Shown: piece by piece, positions 1 to 6,049 of the stretch | How positions within the stretch are numbered: position 1 is the first letter of the stretch | How the letters are laid out: the number at the start of each line of letters is the position of its first letter | Source of the DNA: an uncultured Clostridia bacterium | Lineage (GTDB): Bacteria; Bacillota; Clostridia; Christensenellales; Aristaeellaceae | Assembly: GCA_946409855.1 (NCBI GenBank) | Contig: CAMJXZ010000127.1 | Span: forward strand, 1-8,659 | DNA length: 8,659 bases | Reading direction: 5' to 3' | Translations under genes and position numbers: made by a program | The notes under the pieces: model-generated | What the model was told of the DNA's origin: nothing | Databases searched by the model: none | Seen by the model: only the letters and a program-made list of their open reading frames with translations

Positions 1-51
1 GGGCGGCAGGACGATCGGGCCGGGATGATGGTTGCTCTCATAAAAAACTGA

Positions 52-80
52 TTGACTTTGGATTGTCCGCATAGTAAACT
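52..80 (+). promoter_or_regulatory. Possible promoter of the ATPase gene
   Basis: TTGACT at 52-57 and TAAACT at 75-80 are separated by 17 bases, which fits a sigma-A type promoter with a good -35 and a weak -10. It lies about 70 bases before the ATPase start. The match is imperfect and sits inside AT-rich sequence that also carries direct repeats, so it may be coincidental. Confidence 0.4.
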
Positions 81-114
81 TTAGGATATCCGGGATAAAA
101 CTTTAGATTTTCCG
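55..114 (+). repeat. Three imperfect direct repeats upstream of the ATPase
   Basis: Three 15-base copies follow the pattern ACTTTRGRWTDTCCG, with some wobble in the middle. They are ACTTTGGATTGTCCG at 55-69, ACTTTAGGATATCCG at 78-92 and ACTTTAGATTTTCCG at 100-114. The start-to-start spacings are 23 and 22 bases, close to two helical turns, so all copies face the same side of the DNA. They overlap the possible promoter and end 37 bases before the ATG. They could be an operator array or remnants of a tandem repeat. I do not recognise the motif. Confidence 0.6.
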
Positions 115-151
115 AATTGCATCAATTGGATAACACCTGAGGTGAAGAAGG

Positions 152-1330
152 ATGATAATCAGCCGTAAAGCGAAAGATACCCTGCAAAGATTATGCACGC
201 AATTCCCGGTAGTGGGGATTACGGGCCCCCGGCAGAGCGGAAAAACCACACTGGCAACAAGCGTATTTCCGGATAAAAAGTATATCACCTTCGATGACAG
301 ATCCATGAGAGACCTGGCCGCCTCCAACGCAGTGGATTTTCTGATGGCTTTTCCGAACGGAGCGATTCTTGATGAAGCGCAGAAAGTTCCGGAAATATTC
401 GACGCGCTGAAGCTGCTGGCGGACCGGGATCAATGGAAGCCGGGAAAATTCATTCTGACAGGCTCAAGCCAGTTCAGGCTGAAACAGAATATGTCAGACA
501 GCATGGCAGGGCGCGCAGCTTTTCTGAATCTGCTGCCATTCTCCCTTCCGGAACTGACGAGTGCAGAAATCCGGGGAGAAGACGCGTACCGGCTGATTCA
601 TCTCGGGATGTATCCGCCGCTGCATGACCCGGACAGGCATTTTATTCCGTATGACTGGTTTGAAAGCTATATCGATACGTATCTGGAAAGAGATGTAAGA
701 GAGCTGATTAATCCGAGCAATCTGGCAACATTCAGGAAGTTTATCCAGGTTTGCGCCGTTCACAGCGGACAGCTGCTGTCCATGGAGAGCATTGCCGGAT
801 CGGTCGGAGTATCAGCGCCAACGATCAAGTCCTGGCTGTCCATACTGGAAAAATCGTTTATCATCCATTTTCTGGAACCGGATTCGAACAATCTTGGCAA
901 AACGGTTGTAAAGACGCCAAAGCTGTATTTTGTGGATTCGGGCCTGCTCTGTCACCTGCTTCGCCTGGAAACCAAAGAGGATCTGCTTCTGAGCCGCCAT
1001 AAAGGGGCCGTTGTTGAAACGTTCGCTGTTTCGGAACTGATGAAACAACGGATGAATGAGGGAAGGAAGCCGAATCTTACATTTTTCCGGGACGATCACG
1101 GATTTGAAGTGGATACGATTGCTGACTGGAAGCGCACATTCGCCATAGAGATCAAAAGCGCAAACGCGACGGAAAAAAAGCTTTCAGCCAATACCAGGAA
1201 GTATCTGGACCTAAGGAAAGATCACGAAGTCCGGGGCGCCGTGTTTTATCTGGGCGATGTGACGATGACCGTGAACGATACAGCCTATATTTCGTGGAAA
1301 GACTGGGGAACATTTGCGGATTCAACCTGA
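152..1330 (+). CDS. AAA family ATPase with DUF4143 domain
   Basis: 392 residues, full length for the AAA_14/DUF4143 family. The Walker A motif GPRQSGKT is at residues 25-32 (Lys31). Walker B, AILDEAQ, has Asp74-Glu75. A sensor-1-like strand FILTGSSQ lies near residues 100-107. The second half, from about residue 170, matches DUF4143. It contains YLERDVREL, a helix-turn-helix-like stretch (SVGVSAPTIKSWLSILEKS) and a C-terminal FEVD...AIEIKSA pattern that resembles the PD-(D/E)xK nuclease core. ATG 152 is preceded by AGGTG at 140-144. The family is common in bacteria and archaea but its cellular job is not established, and nothing nearby (no toxin, no other defence gene) explains it here. The gene is clearly more AT-rich than the genes after it, which hints at separate ancestry. 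The family call is firm; the function is unknown. Confidence 0.9.
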   Translation: MIISRKAKDTLQRLCTQFPVVGITGPRQSGKTTLATSVFPDKKYITFDDRSMRDLAASNAVDFLMAFPNGAILDEAQKVPEIFDALKLLADRDQWKPGKFILTGSSQFRLKQNMSDSMAGRAAFLNLLPFSLPELTSAEIRGEDAYRLIHLGMYPPLHDPDRHFIPYDWFESYIDTYLERDVRELINPSNLATFRKFIQVCAVHSGQLLSMESIAGSVGVSAPTIKSWLSILEKSFIIHFLEPDSNNLGKTVVKTPKLYFVDSGLLCHLLRLETKEDLLLSRHKGAVVETFAVSELMKQRMNEGRKPNLTFFRDDHGFEVDTIADWKRTFAIEIKSANATEKKLSANTRKYLDLRKDHEVRGAVFYLGDVTMTVNDTAYISWKDWGTFADST

Positions 1331-1387
1331 ACAAAATCATACCGGGATCAAACAGCCTGAATGACTGGCTGACAGAAAACGCAATAC

Positions 1388-1411
1388 CGGGTCCCCGCCG
1401 CGGGGATCCCG
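1388..1411 (+). other. GC-rich hairpin just before the acyltransferase-like gene
   Basis: Bases 1388-1397 pair with 1401-1411, giving ten pairs with T1407 bulged and a three-base loop. No T-run follows, so it is not an ordinary intrinsic terminator. It ends 10 bases before the AAGGAGG ribosome binding site at 1421-1427. It could separate the ATPase transcript from the operon, protect a processed 5' end, or influence translation. Confidence 0.5.
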
Positions 1412-1436
1412 CACAACAGCAAGGAGGAAACAGCTT

Positions 1437-2330
1437 ATGTTTGGACGCAGACCGGATGGCAGACGCCTGAAGAAACAGGACCCCATTGTACAGATGACCC
1501 CTTACCTGATGCCCATGCGCTGCGACGCGCAGGTGTTCCTGGAGCACAAGGCAGACTTTGAAAAGCTGAGCCGCTATATTGTGGAAAAGACCCGGGAAGG
1601 GCAGAAGCTCACCTTCATGCAGATCCTGGTGGCGGCCTATGTCCGCGCCATCAGCAAATACCCGGAGGTGAACCGGTTCATCTTCAACAAGCAGTACTAT
1701 GTGCGGAACAACTGTTCCGTTTCCTACACGGTGCTGAAGGATCCCCAGGACCATAACAGCAACGAGACCACCGTGCGCATCCTCTTCGATCTGACGGACA
1801 CCGTGTATGACGTGCGCGACCGGATGAACGCCGCGGTGGAGCAGAGCCGCGCCACCGAGGACGGGGATTTCGTGATCCGGCTGGCCAGCACGCTCCTGTC
1901 CATTCCCGGCCTGGCCACGCTGATCGTGACGCTGGTCCGGCTGCTGGACAAATACGGCATTGCACCCCGGGTGCTGATCCGGGAGCTGCCCTTCTACAGC
2001 GGCATGTTTATCACCAACAACGGGTCCATCGGCTTGCATCATCCGCTGCATCACATTTATAATTTCGGGGATGTGAGCCTGTTCATCGGCATGGGCAGCG
2101 TGCTGAAGGAGGCCTTTGTGGAGCCGGACGGCCGGGCCCGCATGCGCCGGTGGCTGCCGCTGGGCATCACGGCGGACGAACGGGTCTGCTCCGGAGCGCA
2201 CTACGCCGCCTTCTTCGCGGAAGTTATCCGCCTGCTGGACAATCCGGAGGAACTGGAAACCCCGCCGGAGCAGGTGCGCTTCGAACAGGGCGTGGAATAC
2301 CATGTGCCGAAGATTTCAGAACAGAAGTGA
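1437..2330 (+). CDS. 2-oxoacid dehydrogenase E2 / CAT-fold acyltransferase-like protein, probable non-canonical active site
   Basis: 297 residues, beginning nine bases after a strong AAGGAGG site (1421-1427). The layout matches the catalytic domain of dihydrolipoamide acyltransferases and chloramphenicol acetyltransferases: an early KLTFMQILVAAYVRAISKYPEVNRF helix-strand, a SYTVLKD strand, and a late GITADERVCSGAHYAAFFAEVIRLLDNPEEL segment. There are no lipoyl or subunit-binding domains, so it is not a complete E2. In canonical enzymes the late segment reads DHRxxDG, with catalytic His and Asp. Here it reads D247-E-R-V-C-S-G, so His is replaced by Glu248 and Asp by Ser252. It may use different chemistry, bind acyl carriers without catalysis, or be a scaffold. 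As first gene of a five-gene envelope/lipid operon it is more likely to act on a lipid or glycan than in central metabolism. Fold is fairly sure; substrate is unknown. Confidence 0.75.
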   Translation: MFGRRPDGRRLKKQDPIVQMTPYLMPMRCDAQVFLEHKADFEKLSRYIVEKTREGQKLTFMQILVAAYVRAISKYPEVNRFIFNKQYYVRNNCSVSYTVLKDPQDHNSNETTVRILFDLTDTVYDVRDRMNAAVEQSRATEDGDFVIRLASTLLSIPGLATLIVTLVRLLDKYGIAPRVLIRELPFYSGMFITNNGSIGLHHPLHHIYNFGDVSLFIGMGSVLKEAFVEPDGRARMRRWLPLGITADERVCSGAHYAAFFAEVIRLLDNPEELETPPEQVRFEQGVEYHVPKISEQK

Positions 2331-2341
2331 GAAATGAAACC

Positions 2342-3391
2342 GTGAACGAGAACCGACAGGACCGGAAAAAGAAACAGATCTGGACAGCCCTGTTTGTCCT
2401 TATCAATATTGCCGTCATTGCCGCCACCGCGGTCAATGAGTTTTCAGGGACCCCGGCCGGCGCCTTTCAGTTCGGCTTCACCCGGCGCGCCCTTTTCTTC
2501 CTGGGATGCACCGGGCTGTGCCTGGCGGTGCTGCTTTGCGCGGAATCGCTGAAATACCTGCTGATGATGAAGTTTCTCGGCGAGCCGGTTTCCTTCCGCG
2601 TCGCTTTTGAAACGGCCGCGCTCGGAAAGTATTACGACTGCATCACCCCCTCCGGCGCCGGCGGGCAGCCCTTCCAGATCCTCTGGCTGCACCGTCACGG
2701 CTACTCGGACGGCGCTTCCTCCGCGATGACGATCAGCGGCTACATCACCATGCAGGCGGGGTTCATCCTGCTGGCGCTGGGCGTATTCATCGCCCACCGG
2801 TCCGTGGAGCTGGAAGCGATCCGGTATACGGCCTATGTTGGCCTGCTGCTCTTCTCGCTGATTCCCTGCCTGCTGGCTTCCTTTTCCTTCATGCCGAAAA
2901 CGGTGAAGAAAATCATTACCGCCGCAATTCGCCTGTGCGGACGGCTGAAGCTGGTGAAAAAGCCGGAGGAAGCCACGGAGCAGGTGCTGGGCATGCTGGA
3001 CAGCTATCACACCAGCTTTTCCGCGATCGCGAAGGATAAAGGAACCCTGCTGTGCCTGCTGGTGCTGTCGCTGATCTACCGCATTGCGCTTTGCAGCATG
3101 CCCTACTTTGTGCTGAAGATGTTCGGCGCGCCGGTCAGCTTCCTGCACATTTTTGCCAGCACGATCTATATCTACGCCACCATCTGCCTGGTGCCGACGC
3201 CCGGCAACGCCGGGGCGGCGGAAGGTGCCTTCTACCTCGTTTTTTCAGCCATGGGGTCGGAAGGCGTATTCTGGGCCATGCTCATCTGGCGGCTTTTCTG
3301 CTATTATTCCTTTATCATCATCGGCGGCGCGGTCTACGGCGTGAACGCGCTGCGCGGCCGGCGCGCTCGGGGAGGGAAACAGGATGGATAA
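2342..3391 (+). CDS. Flippase-like / lysylphosphatidylglycerol synthase transmembrane-domain protein
   Basis: 349 residues from GTG 2342, an integral membrane protein with about eight hydrophobic spans. The first lies near residues 13-29 after a charged tail (NENRQDRKKK), the second near 50-75. Family signatures are TPSGAGGQP at residues 102-110 and PGNAGAAEGAF at 287-297, both typical of the membrane domain of MprF and of stand-alone UPF0104 proteins. The soluble aminoacyl-transferase domain of MprF is absent. Members are thought to move lipids or lipid-linked glycans across the membrane, but the substrate here is unknown. The start is uncertain: GTG 2327 overlaps the previous stop (GTGA) and would add five residues; neither has a strong ribosome binding site. 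An ATG at 2150 would overlap the previous gene by 180 bases and is unlikely. The gene overlaps the glycosyltransferase start by 8 bases, so the two are probably translationally coupled. Confidence 0.85.
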   Translation: MNENRQDRKKKQIWTALFVLINIAVIAATAVNEFSGTPAGAFQFGFTRRALFFLGCTGLCLAVLLCAESLKYLLMMKFLGEPVSFRVAFETAALGKYYDCITPSGAGGQPFQILWLHRHGYSDGASSAMTISGYITMQAGFILLALGVFIAHRSVELEAIRYTAYVGLLLFSLIPCLLASFSFMPKTVKKIITAAIRLCGRLKLVKKPEEATEQVLGMLDSYHTSFSAIAKDKGTLLCLLVLSLIYRIALCSMPYFVLKMFGAPVSFLHIFASTIYIYATICLVPTPGNAGAAEGAFYLVFSAMGSEGVFWAMLIWRLFCYYSFIIIGGAVYGVNALRGRRARGGKQDG

Positions 3392-4556
3392 GCTTCAGTC
3401 CCTTCACTCGGTCCAGTTTATCGACAACTATTTTCCGGTGATTGACGGCGTGACGGAAACCGTGCATGAATACGCGCGGCATATGGAGCATGCCGTTGTC
3501 GTCTGCCCCGCGATGGAAAAGCACTACCTGGAAAAGCACAGCTTTCCCTATCCCCTGCTGACCTCCGCCACAATCCGGGTGCCCTTTTCCCGGTATGCCA
3601 GCGCGGTGCCGAAAATAGACCGGGAGCTGGAAGCCGGGATTGCGAAGACGGAACCGGAGATCTTCCATTTCCACAGTCCCTCCCTGCTGGGCAAATACGC
3701 GGTTTCCCTGGGGAAGAAAAGGAAGATTCCCGTGGTGGCCACCTTCCATTCCAAGTATTATGACGCGATCCTGGAGTTTACCAAGAGCCGCGCCATTGCG
3801 AAAATGGTAACCAATCAGATTGTGAAGGTTTTTGAAAGCTGCGACGAGGTCTGGGCCTGCTCGGAGGAAACGGGGGAAACGCTCCGCTCCTACGGATACA
3901 GCAAAGCATACCACGTCATGCCGAACGGAACGGACGTATCGGTTCCGGAAAACATAGAGGAACTGAAGGAGCAAGCCGCGGACCGTTTTCAGCTGCCCAG
4001 GGACAAACACATTCTGCTGTTTGTGGGCCAGCAGATCTGGTACAAGAACCAGAAGCTGATCCTGGACACGCTGCGGCTGCTGTGCGACCAGGGAGACGAC
4101 TACTTCCTGGTCATGGTGGGAACGGGAAAGGACGAGCAGGAGATAGAGCGCTACGCGGCCTCCCTGAAGCTGACAGATCATGTGCGCTTTACCGGCCAGG
4201 TCAGGGACCGGGAGCTGCTGAGCGGCGTCTACCGGAACGCGGAACTGCTGTTCTTCCCCTCCGTGTTTGACAACGCGCCGCTGGTCCTCCGGGAAGCGGC
4301 GGTGCTGGGCGTGCCGACGCTGGCGGTCGAGGGTTCGAACGCGGCCGGCGCCATCCGGAAGAATGTCAGCGGCTTCACGGCCGCGGCCGATCCGCAGGCA
4401 ATGCGGGACGAAATCCTCCGGATTTTCACCCGGGAGGATGTGCGGGAAATCGGCCGGAATGCCCGGGAAACCATTCCCCTCTCCTGGGAGAAGCTGATCC
4501 CCATGGTGCTTGAACGGTATCAGACGGTCATTGACCGGTATGAAAGGACAAGGTGA
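3384..4556 (+). CDS. GT4 family glycosyltransferase
   Basis: 390 residues with a GT-B fold. The N-terminal domain has FIDNYFPVIDGV (12-23), the usual start of GT4 enzymes that bind lipid or sugar acceptors, and IFHFHSP (93-99). NGTD (181-184) lies at the domain linker. The C-terminal domain has LLFVGQQIWYKNQ, the nucleotide-sugar-binding start, and LLFFPSVFDNAPLVLREAAVLGVPTL. The usual EX7E motif reads D296-x7-E304, a conservative change at the first Glu. Likely a cytoplasmic or membrane-associated enzyme that transfers a sugar from a nucleotide donor to a lipid or glycan; sequence alone does not fix donor or acceptor. Resemblance to diacylglycerol glucosyl-/mannosyltransferases is possible but unproven. 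GGGAGG about 8 bases before ATG 3384 supports this start. It overlaps the flippase-like gene and is followed six bases later by the GtrA gene. Confidence 0.9.
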   Translation: MDKLQSLHSVQFIDNYFPVIDGVTETVHEYARHMEHAVVVCPAMEKHYLEKHSFPYPLLTSATIRVPFSRYASAVPKIDRELEAGIAKTEPEIFHFHSPSLLGKYAVSLGKKRKIPVVATFHSKYYDAILEFTKSRAIAKMVTNQIVKVFESCDEVWACSEETGETLRSYGYSKAYHVMPNGTDVSVPENIEELKEQAADRFQLPRDKHILLFVGQQIWYKNQKLILDTLRLLCDQGDDYFLVMVGTGKDEQEIERYAASLKLTDHVRFTGQVRDRELLSGVYRNAELLFFPSVFDNAPLVLREAAVLGVPTLAVEGSNAAGAIRKNVSGFTAAADPQAMRDEILRIFTREDVREIGRNARETIPLSWEKLIPMVLERYQTVIDRYERTR

Positions 4557-4562
4557 CTGACT

Positions 4563-5042
4563 ATGGCAGAAGAAAACCGGAAGCCGGAACAGGAGACGCC
4601 GGCGAAAGACCGGAGCGAACTGATCCGCACCATCAAATTCGTACTGTTTTCCATCTCCGCCGGCGTGATCGAAATCGGTGTTTTCACCGTTCTGTACGAG
4701 CTGCTGCACTGGGAATACTGGGTAGCCTACCTCATCGCCCTGGTGCTCTCCGTGGTGTGGAACTTTACGCTGAACCGGGAATTCACCTTCCGCTCCGCCA
4801 ACAACGTTCCCGTGGCCATGCTGAAGGTGGCGGCGTACTACGCGGTTTTCACGCCCGTGACCACGATCCTCGGCAACTACCTGGAGGGAAGCTGCGGCTG
4901 GAACGGCATGATTGTGACCGTGATGAACATGCTGCTCAACTTTGTCACGGAATACCTGTATGACCGGTTTGTGGTTTTCGGAAAAACCATTGACACCAAC
5001 AGCCGCGCCCAGGCGCAATCCCGTTCGGAAGGAAAGAAATGA
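4563..5042 (+). CDS. GtrA family membrane protein
   Basis: 159 residues, the usual GtrA size. A charged N-terminal tail (1-22) precedes four hydrophobic spans near 24-46, 52-70, 83-105 and 112-137. The conserved W-N-F-x-L-N-R stretch (W66 to R72), followed by EFTF, and the closing LYDRFVVF are GtrA hallmarks. Family members are linked to translocation of polyprenyl-phosphate sugars or export of glycan precursors, as in O-antigen glucosylation and arabinogalactan synthesis. Here it would partner the GT4 enzyme and the flippase-like protein. AAGG at 4550-4553 and a six-base gap from the previous stop fit coupled translation. Its stop overlaps the next start (ATGA). Confidence 0.88.
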   Translation: MAEENRKPEQETPAKDRSELIRTIKFVLFSISAGVIEIGVFTVLYELLHWEYWVAYLIALVLSVVWNFTLNREFTFRSANNVPVAMLKVAAYYAVFTPVTTILGNYLEGSCGWNGMIVTVMNMLLNFVTEYLYDRFVVFGKTIDTNSRAQAQSRSEGKK

Positions 5043-5788
5043 CCATGCCATCCCGCTCTCCCCTGCTGTATCGCCTGATCTATCGAGTGATCCGGCTTCT
5101 GTCTCCGAAATATAAGCTTTCCGGCACGGAAAACCTGCCGCCGGAACCCTGCGTCATCGTCGGCAACCACTGCCAGATGTACGGCCCCATCGCCGCGGAA
5201 ATGTACATGCCCCGTCCCCGCTATACCTGGTGCATCGGCGAAATGATGAACCGGAAAGAAGTGCCGGCCTACGCCTTTCAGGATTTCTGGTCCATGAAAC
5301 CCCGCCGGATCCGGTGGTTCTACCGGCTGCTCAGCCATGTGATCGCGCCGGTAGCGGAATACGTTTTTACCCACGCCCGGACCATCCCCGTCTACCGGGA
5401 CGCGCGGGTCATGACCACCTTCCGCCAGTCTGTCAAGCGGCTGGAGGAAGGCGCGGACATCGTGATTTTCCCGGAAAAGGCGGAGCCGTATAACGCCATC
5501 CTCTGCCGGTTCCAGGAGCACTTTGCGGACCTGGCCGGGCTGTATTACAAACGGACCGGCGCCGCGGTCTGCTTTGTGCCCATGTATACCGCCCCTGCGC
5601 TGAAAAGCATCTGCTTCGGGGAGCCGGTCCGGTTCCGCCCGGACGCCCCGGCAGCGGAGGAACGGGCGCGGATCTGCAGCGAGCTGGCCGCGTCCATTAC
5701 CGCCATGGCCACCGCCCTGCCCCGGCACACCGTGGTGCCCTACCTGAACATTCCGAAAAAACAGTACCCGATGAACACGGACCAATAG
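5039..5788 (+). CDS. PlsC-like 1-acylglycerol-3-phosphate acyltransferase family protein with altered motif I
   Basis: 249 residues, a normal length for the PlsC/LPLAT family. Motif I appears as VIVGNHCQMYGP (39-50). His44 is present, but the HX4D aspartate is Gly49. The TIPVYRD segment corresponds to motif II. Motif III reads FPEK (144-147) rather than FPEG. CFVPMYTAP matches the motif IV region. Canonical enzymes transfer an acyl chain to lysophosphatidic acid at the membrane, with the His-Asp pair as catalytic base. Loss of Asp suggests a divergent subfamily with another acceptor or weak activity. The start ATG 5039 overlaps the GtrA stop (ATGA) and sits well behind GGAAGG; ATG 5045 is an alternative two codons in. 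Last gene of the operon, with an intrinsic terminator 15 bases after its stop. Confidence 0.82.
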   Translation: MTMPSRSPLLYRLIYRVIRLLSPKYKLSGTENLPPEPCVIVGNHCQMYGPIAAEMYMPRPRYTWCIGEMMNRKEVPAYAFQDFWSMKPRRIRWFYRLLSHVIAPVAEYVFTHARTIPVYRDARVMTTFRQSVKRLEEGADIVIFPEKAEPYNAILCRFQEHFADLAGLYYKRTGAAVCFVPMYTAPALKSICFGEPVRFRPDAPAAEERARICSELAASITAMATALPRHTVVPYLNIPKKQYPMNTDQ

Positions 5789-5803
5789 CCAAAGGATATA
5801 ACT

Positions 5804-5825
5804 GAACGCTTCGGCGTTCTTTTTT
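5804..5825 (+). terminator. Intrinsic terminator of the envelope/lipid operon
   Basis: GAACGC (5804-5809) pairs perfectly with GCGTTC (5814-5819) across a TTCG tetraloop closed by C-G, followed by six Ts (5820-5825). It lies 15 bases past the stop of the PlsC-like gene and separates this operon from the cysK transcript. Confidence 0.92.
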
Positions 5826-5882
5826 GATGCGGTGATTCCTGCTTTTTCCCTGTATTGGCGCAAAGAAATCTCTTTCGCGGTG

Positions 5883-5911
5883 TTGACAAGGATATAAAAG
5901 CGTGCTATAAC
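5883..5911 (+). promoter_or_regulatory. Promoter of cysK
   Basis: TTGACA at 5883-5888 and TATAAC at 5906-5911 with exactly 17 bases between them: a perfect -35 and a 5-of-6 -10 for a housekeeping sigma factor. The predicted start point is near 5917-5919, leaving a leader of about 130 bases before cysK. A weaker dyad (5859-5879, arms CGCAAAGA and TCTTT-C-GCG) lies directly upstream of the -35. Confidence 0.85.
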
Positions 5912-5952
5912 ATCTCCTATAAAACAGATAGGTTATCTGTGATTTGGAGATG
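5911..5952 (+). promoter_or_regulatory. Nested palindrome at the cysK start point, candidate operator
   Basis: Outer arms CATCTCC (5911-5917) and GGAGATG (5946-5952) are perfect inverted repeats. Inside them ACAGATA (5924-5930) and TATCTGT (5934-5940) are also perfect, around GGT. AAA 5921-5923 can pair with TTT 5943-5945. The outer left arm touches the -10 box and the dyad covers the predicted start point, a typical repressor position. Most of the inner hairpin would also be in the RNA. A cysteine or sulfur regulator is an obvious candidate, but I do not recognise a known CymR- or IscR-type site. Confidence 0.6.
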
Positions 5953-6049
5953 AAGTGAGATGCGGTTCCCCTTCCCCGGTGAACGATGTTGACCCGGCAG
6001 ACGGCAGCACGAAACACTGATATATATATTGAGAGGAGCATGACAGACC

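Noticed and set aside
2150..2341. Upstream ATG 2150 as start of the flippase-like protein
   Set aside because: It would overlap the previous gene by 180 bases and add 64 residues of Gly/Arg-rich sequence with no family match before the first membrane span.
3318..5051. Very long open frame on the minus strand, opposite the glycosyltransferase and GtrA genes
   Set aside because: Its protein is low in recognisable motifs and rich in His, Arg, Gln and Gly, as expected from the antisense of GC-rich genes. The + strand genes here have clear family motifs and ribosome sites. The same holds for minus-strand frames at 1152-2303, 2444-3148, 4877-5863, 6098-7123 and 7431-8594.
5960..5992. Ten-codon ORF MRFPFPGERC in the cysK leader, ending in a Cys codon
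   Set aside because: It has a passable ribosome site (GGAG at 5946-5949) but a single Cys, and no terminator or antiterminator pairing is visible before cysK. Probably chance.
5989..6029. TTGACC with a TATATATAT run as a second cysK promoter
   Set aside because: The spacer would be about 26 bases, far from the 17 needed.
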